From positions 1,970,367-2,034,366 of the forward strand of contig OX457043.1 of NCBI GenBank assembly GCA_949752735.1: a stretch of 64,000 bases of DNA, read 5' to 3'. A program made the translations under genes and the position numbers. Positions 1-13,200 of this stretch are shown here, one piece after another. Below the pieces are notes generated by a model. That model saw only the letters and a program-made list of their open reading frames with translations. It searched no databases and was not told the origin of the DNA. Position 1 is the stretch's first letter; every line of letters starts with the position of its first letter. The DNA comes from Lumbricus terrestris. Its lineage: Eukaryota; Annelida; Clitellata; Crassiclitellata; Lumbricidae.

Positions 1-390
1 TTTCACCCTTCAGCCAACTACAGCGCAAGATTTTGTCACGTGCTCAACGAGACTAGCAAATCATATAAGTGTTTACATCAAATTGACCTATTTCGGTCCA
101 ATCGCTGCGCATAATAAATACAAGGTCATGTTTTATTGATAGAACAGCCGAGCGATAGTCAATAATTCGATATGTAGGCCGAAGCTATTTACATGTGCCA
201 AACAAACATAGTTAATTATTATTTTCCCCTCCAAACAGATGTAGGAGTCTTAGTAAAGCTTGTTTACACATTTCGATACATCTAATTAAAATGGTATGTT
301 ACTTATATCAAATATATTTTACTAGTTTTGTGTAAATGTCGACTTAAATGTCGACACCCACCTTAGTAGCTGTTCCGCCCCTCTGACCCT

Positions 391-533
391 ATGGTAACTC
401 GACCCGGACCACCACGGACTACTCTCATGGACAACCCTTCTAACACAACGCATTTGATCCTGATCCAATGGTAACTCGACCCGGACCACCACGGACTATT
501 CTCATGGACAACCCTTCTAACGCAACGCAGCGC
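391..533. repeat. Direct repeat, two copies about 77 bp apart
   Basis: A block starting with ATGGTAACTCGACCCGGACC occurs at 391 and again at 468 with very few differences. No reading frame is convincing. I see no gene in the first 860 bases. Confidence 0.7.
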
Positions 534-592
534 TCGTGAATAAGCTGGTGCCCTGCGCTTGGCTTTCGAGTGGCGCTTTAGAAATCTCGAGT
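512..592 (+). repeat. Dispersed repeat, copy A
   Basis: This stretch, with the core CGCTCGTGAATAAGC and TTTAGAAAT near its end, recurs at 15375-15455 in the same orientation with a few substitutions. It is probably an uncharacterised interspersed repeat. Confidence 0.6.
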
Positions 593-867
593 TTACGATT
601 ACGATTACGATTAAATTACGAATGTTTTTTTTGTTTTCCCATCGTCATTGTTAAGTTGGAGTAACTGGGATGAACCATTCGTTTTGTGATCCTCACATAT
701 ATTTGATAGAATTAGAGTTACGTTTTTCAACTGCTTTAGAAAATCAATGCATTAAAAAACGAGTCGATCATTTCATGAAGTAAAGAACATGTACCGGAAG
801 CTATCCTTTAACCCACTGGACATTTTGGATATTATACAGTTGTGAAAACAATAGACTTTCAACAAAA

Positions 868-1064
868 CACACTGTGACAGCAGAACTGTTCGTTCTGTGG
901 TTGGTCCAATGCCTGGAACGGGCTTCCCTTAACAATACATCTCCCAAACCGTTCTCAGTTTCACCAACTGTTGAAGACTGCCTTTTTTTACTTGAACTCA
1001 GCCTGAAGCTCTTCTGAGTAGAGATCTTGAAGGGGCACTATATAAATTTTTATCGATTAATTGA
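868..1064 (+). mobile_element. Old 3' fragment of a non-LTR retrotransposon
   Basis: The translated end resembles the C-terminus of a LINE reverse transcriptase: a 'VVGP..G.GFPL' segment, then 'FHQLLKTAFF'. It is followed by the GAAGCTCTTCTGAGTAGA and GGGGCACTATATAAA tail that also ends the LINE copies at 48.6 and 56.9 kb. It is more diverged than those copies and 5'-truncated. Confidence 0.55.
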
Positions 1065-1410
1065 CTAGCACCAGGCACCATAAATTGTAGAAAAGCATCC
1101 AATAACAGCCTACACAGAAATCATACCAGCCCTGTCACTTCCACAGTATGTCTCAAAAGATTGTACATTTATTCACCAAAGCCAAAAAGGCTAATAAAAA
1201 AATGTTTAAACAAAAGAGGAAAGAACTTGCCACGTCCGTATCAAGTTCCCAATATATCGCGATATGAGAATTGCTAGGAGGTTGTGGGGTTGAACCCCAT
1301 AGTCATCATCTACCGATACAGGTAAACACCCAAATGAGGATAGAACGAGACGAGGCAGTGAAACAGTGGACAGATGATACTAACAATCAAACGCAGTCAG
1401 TCAGTAGATC

Positions 1411-1930
1411 TTTTAACCGCCACATGCCAGATATATCCGGCGCCAGCCGAAAATCCTCACGCCTTACCACCGGATAAATCCGGCATAAACGTAAATTACG
1501 TAATGACTCAGGCATAGTGATGGCGTGGCGTAATTTCATGCAGTATACGGCGCATAATATATTAGCAGAGGATGTCAAAAGATATTATTTGGGCGAAAAA
1601 TGTTTTCCTAGGCAACTTCCGGTCTGACCTCGCTGACGTAACAATGACGTATAGCAACATACAAAAGTGTACAAGCGAAGTATGTGTACAAAGAATTGTA
1701 GACAGTAATTCGGATGTAGAGTGAGATTATAACAGCGATTTAAATAGCAATAAATCCGATGACGAAACACGGGCAATAATTCAGGATGCAGGAAACGATT
1801 ACGACGATGACATCGACGATGGATCGCATGCGCGACAAGACGCAAAGCAAAACAATGAGTCAGATACAGATGGTTGGAGTTGTCCAAGCTTTGTATTGGC
1901 GCCTGCTGGCAATGCATCCTGTAAACCTAT
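1411..1930 (+). pseudogene. Possible remnant of a transposase N-terminus
   Basis: Downstream of a TTAA at 1411, one frame reads as an acidic, Asp/Ser/Asn-rich stretch with one internal stop near 1722 (for example DYNSDLNSNKSDDE, then YDDDIDDG). Acidic N-termini preceded by TTAA are common in piggyBac transposases. I see no catalytic domain, so the assignment is weak. Confidence 0.2.
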
Positions 1931-1963
1931 CCTGTACCCCTTTGCCGGGGGTTACAGTAAGTT

Positions 1964-2109
1964 GTGTCTGTCAGTGGCTGCGCTATGGGGGGCTAAGCCC
2001 CCTAAAAAAAGGCCATCCATTTTTTCCCCATGTAAAAATAAAAAAAATTGACGATTTACTCCCTTTAGCCCCCCAAAACTGAAATCCTGGCGCCGCCACT
2101 GGTGTCTGT
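1964..2109. mobile_element. hAT-type MITE, 130 bp, with 8-bp target duplication
   Basis: The element at 1972-2101 begins CAGTGGC and ends GCCACTG. It is bracketed by a perfect 8-bp direct repeat GTGTCTGT at 1964-1971 and 2102-2109. The 8-bp duplication and CAG...CTG ends are typical of hAT transposons. There is no coding capacity. A short inverted match to its right end lies at about 2421-2456. Confidence 0.8.
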
Positions 2110-2555
2110 TGACGTAGGCTAAATAATTTCACAGCCGGACAATTCTATGCTTTATTTGTTTCTTCTGATGTTATCAGCCACTAAGTCTTTGTTACTCTAC
2201 GGATATTTCTTACTTGTCCACATATTTTTTTACCTGTCCATAGATATTTTTTACCTGTCCAAAGTTATTTTTTACTTGTCCACAGATATTTTTGTCACTC
2301 TACAAAAATTTCTTGATTTTTTATGTTTTGGTTTAGGCTACACTTGTTCAGCAAATGTAAAAAATTAATTACGCAACTAACAATAAGCCACAAAAATTTC
2401 GCTATTTTTATCCATATGGTGTGGCGCCAGGATTTTTTGGCTTGCGGCGGCTAAGCAGTTAAAGAAACGGAATGAGGATTGACATGGGTTAGATTTCAAC
2501 AACATAACAGAAGCATAGACATAAATGGGAGAAGATAAGAGCGAGATAGACTGAC
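2110..2555. other. No gene seen
   Basis: AT-rich DNA with several near-copies of a TTACCTGTCCA-type motif at 2200-2290. The next phosphorylase exon, which should carry the GTMDGANVE region, is not found here and may lie outside the window. Confidence 0.4.
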
Positions 2556-2777
2556 CATGAACTTCATGTTTCCCGTTCCAGACGCCTCTGTTCCAGCGGT
2601 TGACGTCTGTTCACTGAGATCTGCCGCTGGGATGATCTTCTCGGCCATGGAGACACGGTAGTTCTGGGGGAAGATGCAGCGCAGTCGGCGACCAATCACT
2701 GGATCGTTGTTGACTGCACGACCGACGTTGTTGAACAGTTTGATGATCATCTTAGCCATGGAATAGCCAGGAGCAGC
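2556..2777 (-). CDS. PYG: Phosphorylase exon with PLP-lysine motif
   Basis: 74 codons, from [13 protein letters not shown] to [11 protein letters not shown]. The acceptor is CTTAG and the donor is ATG|GTCAGT. The lysine in GNMKFM is the one that binds pyridoxal phosphate in this family. It should be preceded by a short VPRTVMIGGK exon, which I did not find. Confidence 0.93.
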
Positions 2778-4196
2778 CTAAGGAAAGAAGAAGACACAAC
2801 ATCGAATTCATTATTCATTGCGGCGATTTCTATTAGCACACTTTCATTTCAACGTTATTCAACTAGATAGAAGTTCTGCTTCATCTGGAAAGAAAGACAC
2901 CAACTCAAAAATCCATTTGTTGACACTGCTAACCATGTCTCTATATAAGCTACATGTGTGTGTGTGTGTGTGTGTGTGCATGGTCACTCTTCTAGTCTGC
3001 CCTGCATTGTTTTCTTACGTGATCAGTGTCAGTCTAGCGCAAAGTGACATTTAATATCTTACACAGGATAGGACAGACCTTGCCTCTCAGACAGACCTTT
3101 CCTCTCACACAGATCTTGCCTCTCGGCAGATCTTGCCTCTCACACAACTTGCCTCTCACACAACTTGCCTCTCACACAGACCTTGCCTCTCACACAGACC
3201 TTGCCTCTCACACAGATCTTGCCTCTCACACAGACCAGTGCAATGAAATATAAATGTCCGATCGCAATAACCATAGTTCTATAAGCGAGTTCTGCCAACG
3301 GTCTGATGAGAGTCTTCATACTTTTCCTCTGGGCGATCGTTTCATTCGATTGTAGAGCGTGATGATGTGAAGGATGTTGAACAGCTGTCGTTTGTATTCG
3401 TGGATTCGCTTCACCTGCCTGTCATACATCGATGTCGCATCGACTACGATGCCATACTCCTTCTCAATGAACGTCGCCAACTTCATCTTATTCTCCTGAA
3501 TTCAACAAGACAAAGAAGACAGACGTTCAGCATTTCTAATCCAATCAAAGAAGAGTTCAGAAGTCAGCAATTTCTACACCAAAACACATGTCAAAATCCT
3601 ATGTTGATATTATGCTACCCACAAAACAACTGATGAATCACGACACTTTTCTATAAATAACTCTCCTCTTCCTTCTTCCCTCCCCCCGCATCTTTTGGTT
3701 ACTGGTACAAAGCAGAAAAGATAAGCAGAGCCAGTGGTTAGACCCCATCACCAGTAACAACAGTGGGTTAAATAGCAACTTCTATAAAGTTCGATGTCTA
3801 ATGAAGGCATCAATTGTTGACGCTCTAAAGCCACATCTTCATAATCACGAAGGTCATTGTAAACTGTGAGATGTGTGTGTGTGTTTACCTGTTTGACCTT
3901 ACTCAGATGAACGAGGAATTCCTTGTCCTTGGCGTACTTCACCAGATCCCGCAGTTCATCCAACGCCAGTGGCCAGTTGTTGCCAATTTTCTGTCCAGAA
4001 ACAACAAAACATGACAGATTTCTCAGCCGAAACATTTCCCTCCATGCATTGCAAATCTAGTGATTTCTATAGCTCCATTATCAAATAATTATACTAAACA
4101 AAAGACATCAGTTGAAAAATAAAACTGGAAATTCTTTTATGTTTTCTTTTATCAATGTTTACCAGCCACATCGTTGGATACGAAATCACTCCGAAC

Positions 4197-4232
<36 letters not shown>

Positions 4233-7200
4233 CCACCACCACCACCACCACCACCACCACCACCACCACCACCACCACCACCATCATATGCCAAAGCGAA
4301 GCAAAACGAAGTCGCTAAAACTTCACATGATATAGCACTTCTAAGTTTAGCTTAAAGGATATGCCTTATTCTTCATCTTCTTCTTTCTTCAACGACACCT
4401 ATAGACTATCTTAGAAGAATTCAACGTAGGACATACGGTGCCAATGACATCAGCCAAGTTCGGATTGCAGAGGACGAGCCAACGTCGTGGAGTTATACCA
4501 TTCGTCTTGTTGTTGAATCGATTCGGCCACATCTCGTAGAAATCACGAAACCTACAAAGCAACAGAACAGAAGATATCACAACGAATATTTAGATACCAT
4601 AAAAAATGCAATGTGTGGACTGACAGTTGCATTATTACTGCACAACTCAACATTATATCAACTGATGAAGCAGTCATCTAGCACAATCTCTCGCTATTCT
4701 AACCTAATCTAATCTGAATTCTATAGGACATCAAATATTTTCTTCTAAATTCTGATGTCAAAATGTTCATTTACTGGAATCAGAATTCGTGCTCAAATCA
4801 CCAGTCAACAAAAAGAATGCATCTCCCCTCCCCCCTTCTCACTTCATTATTCAGCATTGAGACTGGTCATCATCCAAGAATGAACGGCAGAGAATTCTAA
4901 TTTTTAAGGAATCACATGACAATTTAGAAAGCCATTGTCTGCTATCAGCCAAACACGAAATGTAACAACCGACAGGAAACCAGTGCAGTATTCCACTGAA
5001 ACACAACACTAAAGCCATGAGATGCGTGGATGAGACGAGGAGGAGGAGGAGGATGCGCTTACGTGTCCCGGCGGAGGATCTCGGAGTGAACGGTAGCCAC
5101 TCCGTTGATGCTGTGCGTTCCTACGACGCTCAGATGTGCCATGTTGATCCTCTTCTCTGGATGCTCTTCCACTAGTGACATACGTCCCAATTTCTCACCA
5201 TCGCCCGGCCATTTCAGCGCCACTTCCTGAAATGTTCAAGTTTAATCCATCATCAGCAAACACAAGAAATGCCTTCAATCGTGCAAACACTCATTGCATT
5301 TCAATCAATCAATCAAATAATTTATTGCAACCATCAACCAATATTAGTTACAGCTGCTTGCTTCACAGTAACACGATGGTAACAAGGAAGGCTCTTTAGA
5401 AGAGATGAATAGTCAGCTAGTATGGACACCTAATCAGAACACCAGGGAGAAAGCTAGCACTGCATTAATAAGCGTTCAAATGGATGACAGTATGAACTAA
5501 AAAAGTCTTTCAACTAACACAAGAAATCTACATAAACAATCTGTAATAGTACACTGGAAGCCATTTTACAGGCCTACAGACTCACAGACATCCTATGCAC
5601 AGAGAACACTGATCAGAAGCGATGATGATGATGATAGTTGTAATGATGATGATGACGATGACAACCAATAAGACGGCTGCCTTCTCAAAGCATTGTTTGC
5701 TCTGGCTGCTCACCTCAAGAGATCTCATGTTGATTTCAAAGATGAGCTCCAGGTGTCGTGGCAGGAGTTGTTCGAGCAGCTTGACTGGCCATCTCTCTCG
5801 AGCCTCCGGAAGGACGGTGTGGTTCGTACAGGCGCACGTCTTGATCGTTATCTGCCACGCCTATGCACAGGTGCAAGAAACATATCTAAGTCAACTCTAA
5901 CCAATGATCAACCGACTGAAAACCAATCAATCATCTTAAGTCAATTTCAGCTCAGTCAGATATTATTTATCAATGGATTCATCTGTTAAGCATTAACTTA
6001 GGTCAATATGTCAATGGATAACACGAGAAGATGTCATGGCTTTGTGTAGTCGAATGGCAACACAGCCCTCAAAAGGTCAAGCCTAGAGGTTAGGTCATTA
6101 TCCCATTCCATATTTTAAATCTGCTCTCACCTTCTCCCATTCCATATTTTCAATCTGCTTTCACCTTATCCCATTCCATGTTTTCAATCTGCTCTCACCT
6201 TATCCCATTCCATATTTTCAATCTCCTCTCACCTTATCCCATTCCATATTTTCAATCTGCTCTCACCTTATCCCATTCCAAGTTTTCGATGTCAATGAAG
6301 GTTCGCATTAGTTCTGCGATGGCAAGCGATGGATGCGTGTCGTTCAGCTGAATGGAAACCTACAGACAATCAATCAGACAATCAATCAGACAATCAATCA
6401 GACAATCAATCAGACAATCAATCAGACAATCAATCAGACAATCAATCATCAGACAATCAATCAGACAATCAGACAATCAATCAGACAATCAATCAGACAA
6501 TCAATCATCAGACAATCAATCATCAGACAATCAATCAGACAATCAATCAGACAATCAATCAGACAATCAATCAATCAGACAATCAATCAGACAATCAATC
6601 AGACAATCAATCAGACAATCAATCAGACAATCAGACAATCAATCAGACAATCAATCAGACAATCAATCAGACAACCAATCAGACAACCAATCAGACAATC
6701 AATCAGACAATCAATCAGACAATCAATCAGACAATCAATCAGACAATCAATCATCAGACAATCAATCAGACAATCAATCATCAGACAATCAATCAGACAA
6801 TCAGACAATCAATCAGACAATCAATCAGACAATCAATCATCAGACAATCAATCAGACAATCAATCATCAGACAATCAATCAGACAATCAATCAGACAATC
6901 AATCAGACAATCAATCAGACAATCATCAGACAATCAGACAATCAATCAGACAATCAATCAGACAATCAATCAGACAATCAGACAATCAATCAGACAATCA
7001 ATCAGACAATCAATCAATCAGACAATCAATCAGACAATCAATCAGACAATCAATCAGACAATCAGACAATCAATCAGACAATCAATCAGACAATCAATCA
7101 GACAATCAATCAGACAATCAATCAGACAACCAATCAGACAACCAATCAGACAATCAATCAGACAATCAATCAGACAATCAATCAGACAATCAATCAGACA

Positions 7201-10200
7201 ATCAATCAGACAATCAATCATCAGACAATCAATCAGACAATCAATCATCAGACAATCAATCAGACAATCAGACAATCAATCAGACAATCAATCAGACAAT
7301 CAATCATCAGACAATCAATCATCAGACAATCAATCAGACAATCAATCAGACAATCAATCAGACAATCAATCAGACAATCATCAGACAATCAGACAATCAA
7401 TCAGACAATCAATCAGACAATCAATCAGACAATCAGACAATCAATCAGACAATCAATCAGACAATCAATCAGACAATCAGACAATCAATCAGACAATCAA
7501 TCAGACAATCAATCAGACAATCATCAGACAATCAGACAATCAATCAGACAATCAATCAGACAATCAATCAGACAATCAGACAATCAATCAGACAATCAAT
7601 CAGACAATCATCAGACAATCAGACAATCAATCAGACAATCAATCAGACAATCAATCAGACAATCAATCAGACAATCAATCAGACAATCAATCAGACAATC
7701 AATCAGACAATCAATCATCAGACAATCAATCAGACAATCAATCATCAGACAATCAATCAGACAATCAGACAATCAATCAGACAATCAATCAGACAATCAA
7801 TCATCAGACAATCAATCAGACAATCAATCAGACAATCAATCAGACAATCAATCAGACAATCAATCAGACAATCAATCAGACAATCATCAGACAATCAGAC
7901 AATCAATCAGACAATCAATCAGACAATCAATCAGACAATCAGACAATCAATCAGACAATCAATCAGACAATCAATCAGACAATCAATCAGACAATCAGAC
8001 AATCAATCAGACAATCAATCAGACAATCAATCAGACAATCATCAGACAATCAGACAATCAATCAGACAATCAATCAGACAATCAATCAGACAATCAGACA
8101 ATCAATCAGACAATCAATCAGACACTTGCCTTATTGGGGAATTGGTCGAAAGAAGTTCGGATCGGATCTTTTGTTCCGAACTTTGATGACTTGTGTCGAC
8201 GTACGAAGTCATGGATCGTGGCGGCAACGAGGAAGTATTGCTGCTTCAGTCGCAGTTCCTTGCCACTGAAAAGCTAATGCAAAGCAACACAGCAGATCTG
8301 TTGTAATGATTTTAGAAACAGAATCTTCTTGCAATCAATCATTGGATAATGAATTTCTATTTGCTTGTCATAATTCAGCACAATGTATAATTAATACAAT
8401 TAATGTATAATTAATAGTTAATATAAATAATGAGAGATAACAAGAAGCTGTACGAGATGACGATGATCAGAAGTCACAAGATGTCAGAGCTCTGTCAATC
8501 TATTGAATTGAACGACGTAACAATGATCTACGTTCGTTTCCTGGTCAATTATTTAGTTCAACCACGTCGTTAGTGTTAAAGGAGAATGAATTTCACTACA
8601 TATCTAATCAACTGAAAAGACTCGGTTCTGCCACTGTTCACTTTTGCAATTAATATCATTACTAAAATTATTAATTATTATTATAAATCAGCAACTTATA
8701 TCAATTGCTCTGGAGTCTTAAAGCACTGATTCCCGCACAGACCCAAGACATCATAACAATACATCCAGAAGGATGGTCCACTGAGACAAAGAGAGATAGA
8801 GAAAGAAAGATAGAGAAAGAGAGACACCTGAGAGAAAGTGAGACGCTATGGTGGATAAGCATTTGGAAACATAAACACATAAGTGGGTAGTATCTATTAC
8901 GGCCTGGATTGCAACGACAAGCTTTACCGGTGGATTCTCCACCATCTTTGAAATGGCGGAGACCTTGACGTTCATCTTGCGAAGCCACATCTCCGCTCTC
9001 TTCGACAGGACGTCCAGTGGAGCGTCCGTCGTTTCATCGGTCATAGACTTCAAAAATAAACCACAGACAAATTTTAAAATAATAATAAACAATAATAATC
9101 ATGACAATTTATATGGCGCTATACCATGGCCATGCCATTACAAGGGTGCCTTACAAGGTAGCTAAAATTATGCTATCTTAAGCTATCTTCCCTTTATGCA
9201 TGTACGTGCGTCCCTTCAAAACTTCTACTCAGACGCACTCCCGACTACGGTGTGGGCACTGAAAGGTACCGGTGGCACAGAAATCTAAACACAAATAGGT
9301 TTTATAAAAAATTATGAAGAGTAGATTGAATTGTGTTACTTCGAATGTGAGTAGAGCGATGGTGTGTTGTCTGTTCCGTCCGCAGACGACGCATTGGCTG
9401 ATGAAAGGCAGTTGGTTCTTAATCGTCTGCTCTACAGGACTGGGTGCGACGATGCGACCATCCGCCAACTGGAACAGGACTACAAGAAAACCATGCGAAT
9501 GGAAGAGAGAATAGATATAGAACCATTAATCTTAATACATCAATCTATCTCAGCGGTTCCCAACCCGTGGCCCGCGGGCCAAAAGTGGCCCGCCAGGCCT
9601 CAGAAAATGGCTTGCCAGGCCTAAGAAAATGGCCATTGTCTCTCAAAGAATTATCAAAAATATATGAAAAAATTAACAATTTGGACGGGATGGAACACAT
9701 TATTATTTTCTATTAGAAATTACTTTATTTTAACGTCGATAAATAACATAAAACATTATATTTTGAATCAATTATAACAATTTTATATGCTTTTAGTTAA
9801 TACAATTTTAACCTTGTGGCCCCCTGATGTCCTTCAACTAAGAAAAAGTGGCCCTCGTGTCCTCCAACTTAGAAAAAGTGGCCCTCTAGTCAAAAAAGGT
9901 TGGGAACCACTGATCTATCTGATATCAGTCAGTTACTCAACAATATTACTGTATTCAATGGTTCCAGACACAAGACATTTAGGGTAGCATTATATTTCAG
10001 TATTCAAGTCACGAAAGAGAAGACCGTGGTTTCGCTCAGGAAGGCTCACATACTTACAGGCTTCTATCATGATATGACGTCATGAAAAAACCACTAAGTC
10101 TTGCTATTGCTCATGCTAAAAATTCACACTTCAAGTGAAAACTGACAATTTTCCCCAAGTAGAATTTAGGTGGTTTCTCGCCCAGATAATAAATGACATG

Positions 10201-13200
10201 GTCTCTTAGAGTCTCAGCAAGAATTACCTCGTAGCAGAATCTTACAATACAATACAACTGAGATTTGATATCACTCTCCTTACAAGGCTCAGAAGTGCAC
10301 ACATGCCTCGTCGGTGCGACTGCAATTGTATTGCAGAGCAATTATTGTGAGTGAAGGACTTGTGCCTCAAGGTCCTTATACACAGTAACTGCCTCGGACA
10401 AGAATTGAACCATACACATTCCGCGTTACAGGTCGACCGATCTAACCAATCGGACACTGTGTCTTACCAGGGCACACCACATGAATTTTATACCACTCCG
10501 GAACTATTATATATATGTAAAACTAAAACATTTAACAAACATTATGAAGCGTATACATGAGAGAAGGCAAAAGGAAAAGGTCATTGATGAGCGTTGTGCA
10601 AGGGACTCGCTTAGCTACCAGACAAACTTCGAGCTCTCTCGGTTGTAGGGCTATCCATCTGAAATTACATCCCTTCAAGGCCTCGTTTATTACATCTGAT
10701 CAATCAAAATGTCTTTCATAAATCTCTCAAGTATTTTTCTTTCGCCGTGGCTGAACTAGGAGCGCTCCTGGGTAGGTGTCTTGAAGGGGCGCTATAGCCT
10801 ATAAGTCTGTAGAATGAATGAATGAATGAATGAATGAATTGATGCAAACTTAGTCAGCAAAGGATCAAATGTGAATCCCTTTGGTATAAATTATAACCGA
10901 CCGTTAGTGGTTCCGATGATCCATAAGAATCCACTCTCATCTCTGTACCCAATATCCTTCGTCTTGTACCAGCCTTCTTCATCAAACGCCTCCGCCGTCA
11001 TCTGCTCTTCATAAAGGTAACCCATGAACACGTGTCGACCCTTCACTCGTATCTGTATGCCATGAAACAAGACAAATAGACGTCATTACAATCCATCCAA
11101 TTATATGCACTTCAATCCATATCAAATCTAATCTTATTCAATAATATTCATAGAATCTGATATACAGGTGGTCCAAAACAAGTAATACCATACGGTTTAT
11201 TGACAATATCATGGCCAAAAGGTTATAATACAGTGGCCTCTCTCCCCACTGTAACAATCAATATCTCACCATAGACAGTCGAGCAAAGTGATTGGCTCAA
11301 TCAGTTGTGGACCATAAGAATCCTTTCTATGTGGGAACGAAATATGTTGTGGTGTGGTGAGTGAAGTAGGGTGTACCTGCGTGTCAACACATCGCACGCC
11401 CTGCGCCGTGTGTTGTGTTCGACCATAGAAGTTGACGATAATGGTGTACTCAGGTCGAGCCTTCTCCCAAGGATTGCCGTATTTCAACCAGGAATCCGGC
11501 TCTTCAATCTGAAATGACAAAATTTCAAACGCTTTCATTGGGCTGCAACACCTGTCGAATATCTTTGAGAGTTGCAATAAAAAAAACTACTTAAAGAAAT
11601 GAAAACAACAGATCAGCCATGTATGTGAGAGGAAGAATCGCAGAACACTGTTCATTCTTTTCTATCAGAACGTCAACTGAAATGTCAGTGAAAGAATTCA
11701 TTCATCTGGAAAGCATTCATCTCGTTCGTTAAGAGATGCAGAAAATGATAAATCTAGATAGCAAAGCAAACAATCAAGAGATCTGTAGAACATAATTCAA
11801 CAAAGATGAACTTTTCATGGTCAGGCTAAATTTCTTAATCCACATTTGTGTAATGAATCAGCATTCATTTAGAAATCACCATCTATTCAATAGAGCACTA
11901 TAAAAAATCTAGTTTATCGTTGCAATTATGAAAGCTCTAGAGACCTGCATCTGATACACTCATGAGACGGCAGGACTTAAATGTTAATTTGCGTTCTTCT
12001 CACAGACGACCTCGACTACATCTGGTGAATAACTGAGAAAAAAACATCTGCACCAACCTGCCAGCCATCACGAATCAACTGCGTGAAGATGCCGTGATCA
12101 TAGCGCAGACCATATCCGTAGGCAGCCAGTCCAACACTGGCCATAGAGTCAAGGAAGCAAGCGGCAAGGCGTCCTAATTCACCATTTCCAAGGCCAGCAT
12201 CCTCTTCCATCTCCTCCAAGTCTTCCAAGGTCAGACCAAGCTAAAAAAAATCCAAGCTCAGGCGTAAACATGAAGCTTATGACAACACATGTTGAGCTCA
12301 GATCAGATTTTGAAGCAATCTTGCTTAAAGCAACATAAAACATTCAGCTCATTAGACTAAAAATTCTACAATCAGCCCCAACTTCAAACATCACAATCAT
12401 ATACACATTCTTTCTACACATACTTTCTGGAATAAGTCGTCAAGCAGCCTTCGTAATGAACTTCCTTTGTCTTTGTTGAGCCCTTTTCTGCAAGTTTGGT
12501 GTCAGGTCGGGAGCGCCTCTGAGGAGTTTCTCAATTATAACCACATTTGTTACCGTAACAGCAATGCCTGTCCTATGTATGAAGACTTCAGCCTCTGTTT
12601 GTGAGGTCCTTGGCTTCTGCACACTGGTACACAGGTCTTGGCTTCTAATCCATAGGTAAACAACATAGGTAAACAACAGAGATGGCCTTGACATGTCACA
12701 TACCTGATACAATACCTCATCACAAGAAGACACAATTCCCAAGTTGACCATAGTATTCATGAGCGATCGTCCGATGCAGAATTCCAATGACAAGTAGTAT
12801 ACCCTCTGAAAAACAGAAAATATTCCCTTCAAATGACGACTAGGTGAATTTTCATATTTCTTAAAATCCCGACAGTCTTAACCAAAGAAAGAAAATCTCA
12901 ATAATAACTTAAAACGAAATCACAAATCCAGCATCAAGGCACAAAAACAATGGTATATGAATTTCAACAATTCATACAATATTGCAAATTTCAAACACTT
13001 CAGGTATCCACGCATTCAACTGTTTTCACACAAAAACAAAACTTAAGTTAGTCTGAATGGCGCATGACACAAACATCTTCAGACTAAGACAACTTCATCC
13101 AGCATCCAGCAATGCAAGTCTTTGCAAGAACTACACGTCAACAGATAACAATGAAATCTCACATAGGCACACATAAAAAATGCTGAAAATGGTGTATCTA

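Larger units (their letters stand above)
8901..11052 (-). pseudogene. ACSBG: ACSBG-type acyl-CoA synthetase fragment, three exons
   Basis: Acyl-CoA synthetases of the bubblegum family activate long-chain fatty acids with ATP and CoA. Three minus-strand exons at 10902-11052, 9340-9479 and 8901-9047 match consecutive parts of the C-terminal domain. They contain GRHVFMGYL and DEEGW, then a VAPSPVEQ segment (VPPVPIE in vertebrates), then [12 protein letters not shown]. Joined lengths equal the family's, and phases agree (0/1, 1/0, 0/0). No earlier AMP-binding exons or last exon are seen. The GRIKEL hinge motif is replaced by GTTNVL and AGGENV by ADGRIV, so a catalytic protein is unlikely. The fragment lies inside the phosphorylase gene on the same strand, in place of a missing phosphorylase exon. 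It could be an inserted duplication, an exon-shuffling remnant or an assembly join. Confidence 0.75.

Noticed and set aside
6329..8277. Three overlapping forward open frames of more than 600 codons, rich in Asn, Gln, Ile and Ser
   Set aside because: The 12-bp satellite has no stop in any forward frame. The sequence is an intron between two phosphorylase exons on the other strand.
9229..9514. Plus-strand open frames over the ACSBG exon
   Set aside because: Shadow frames; the minus strand carries the recognisable synthetase sequence and splice sites.
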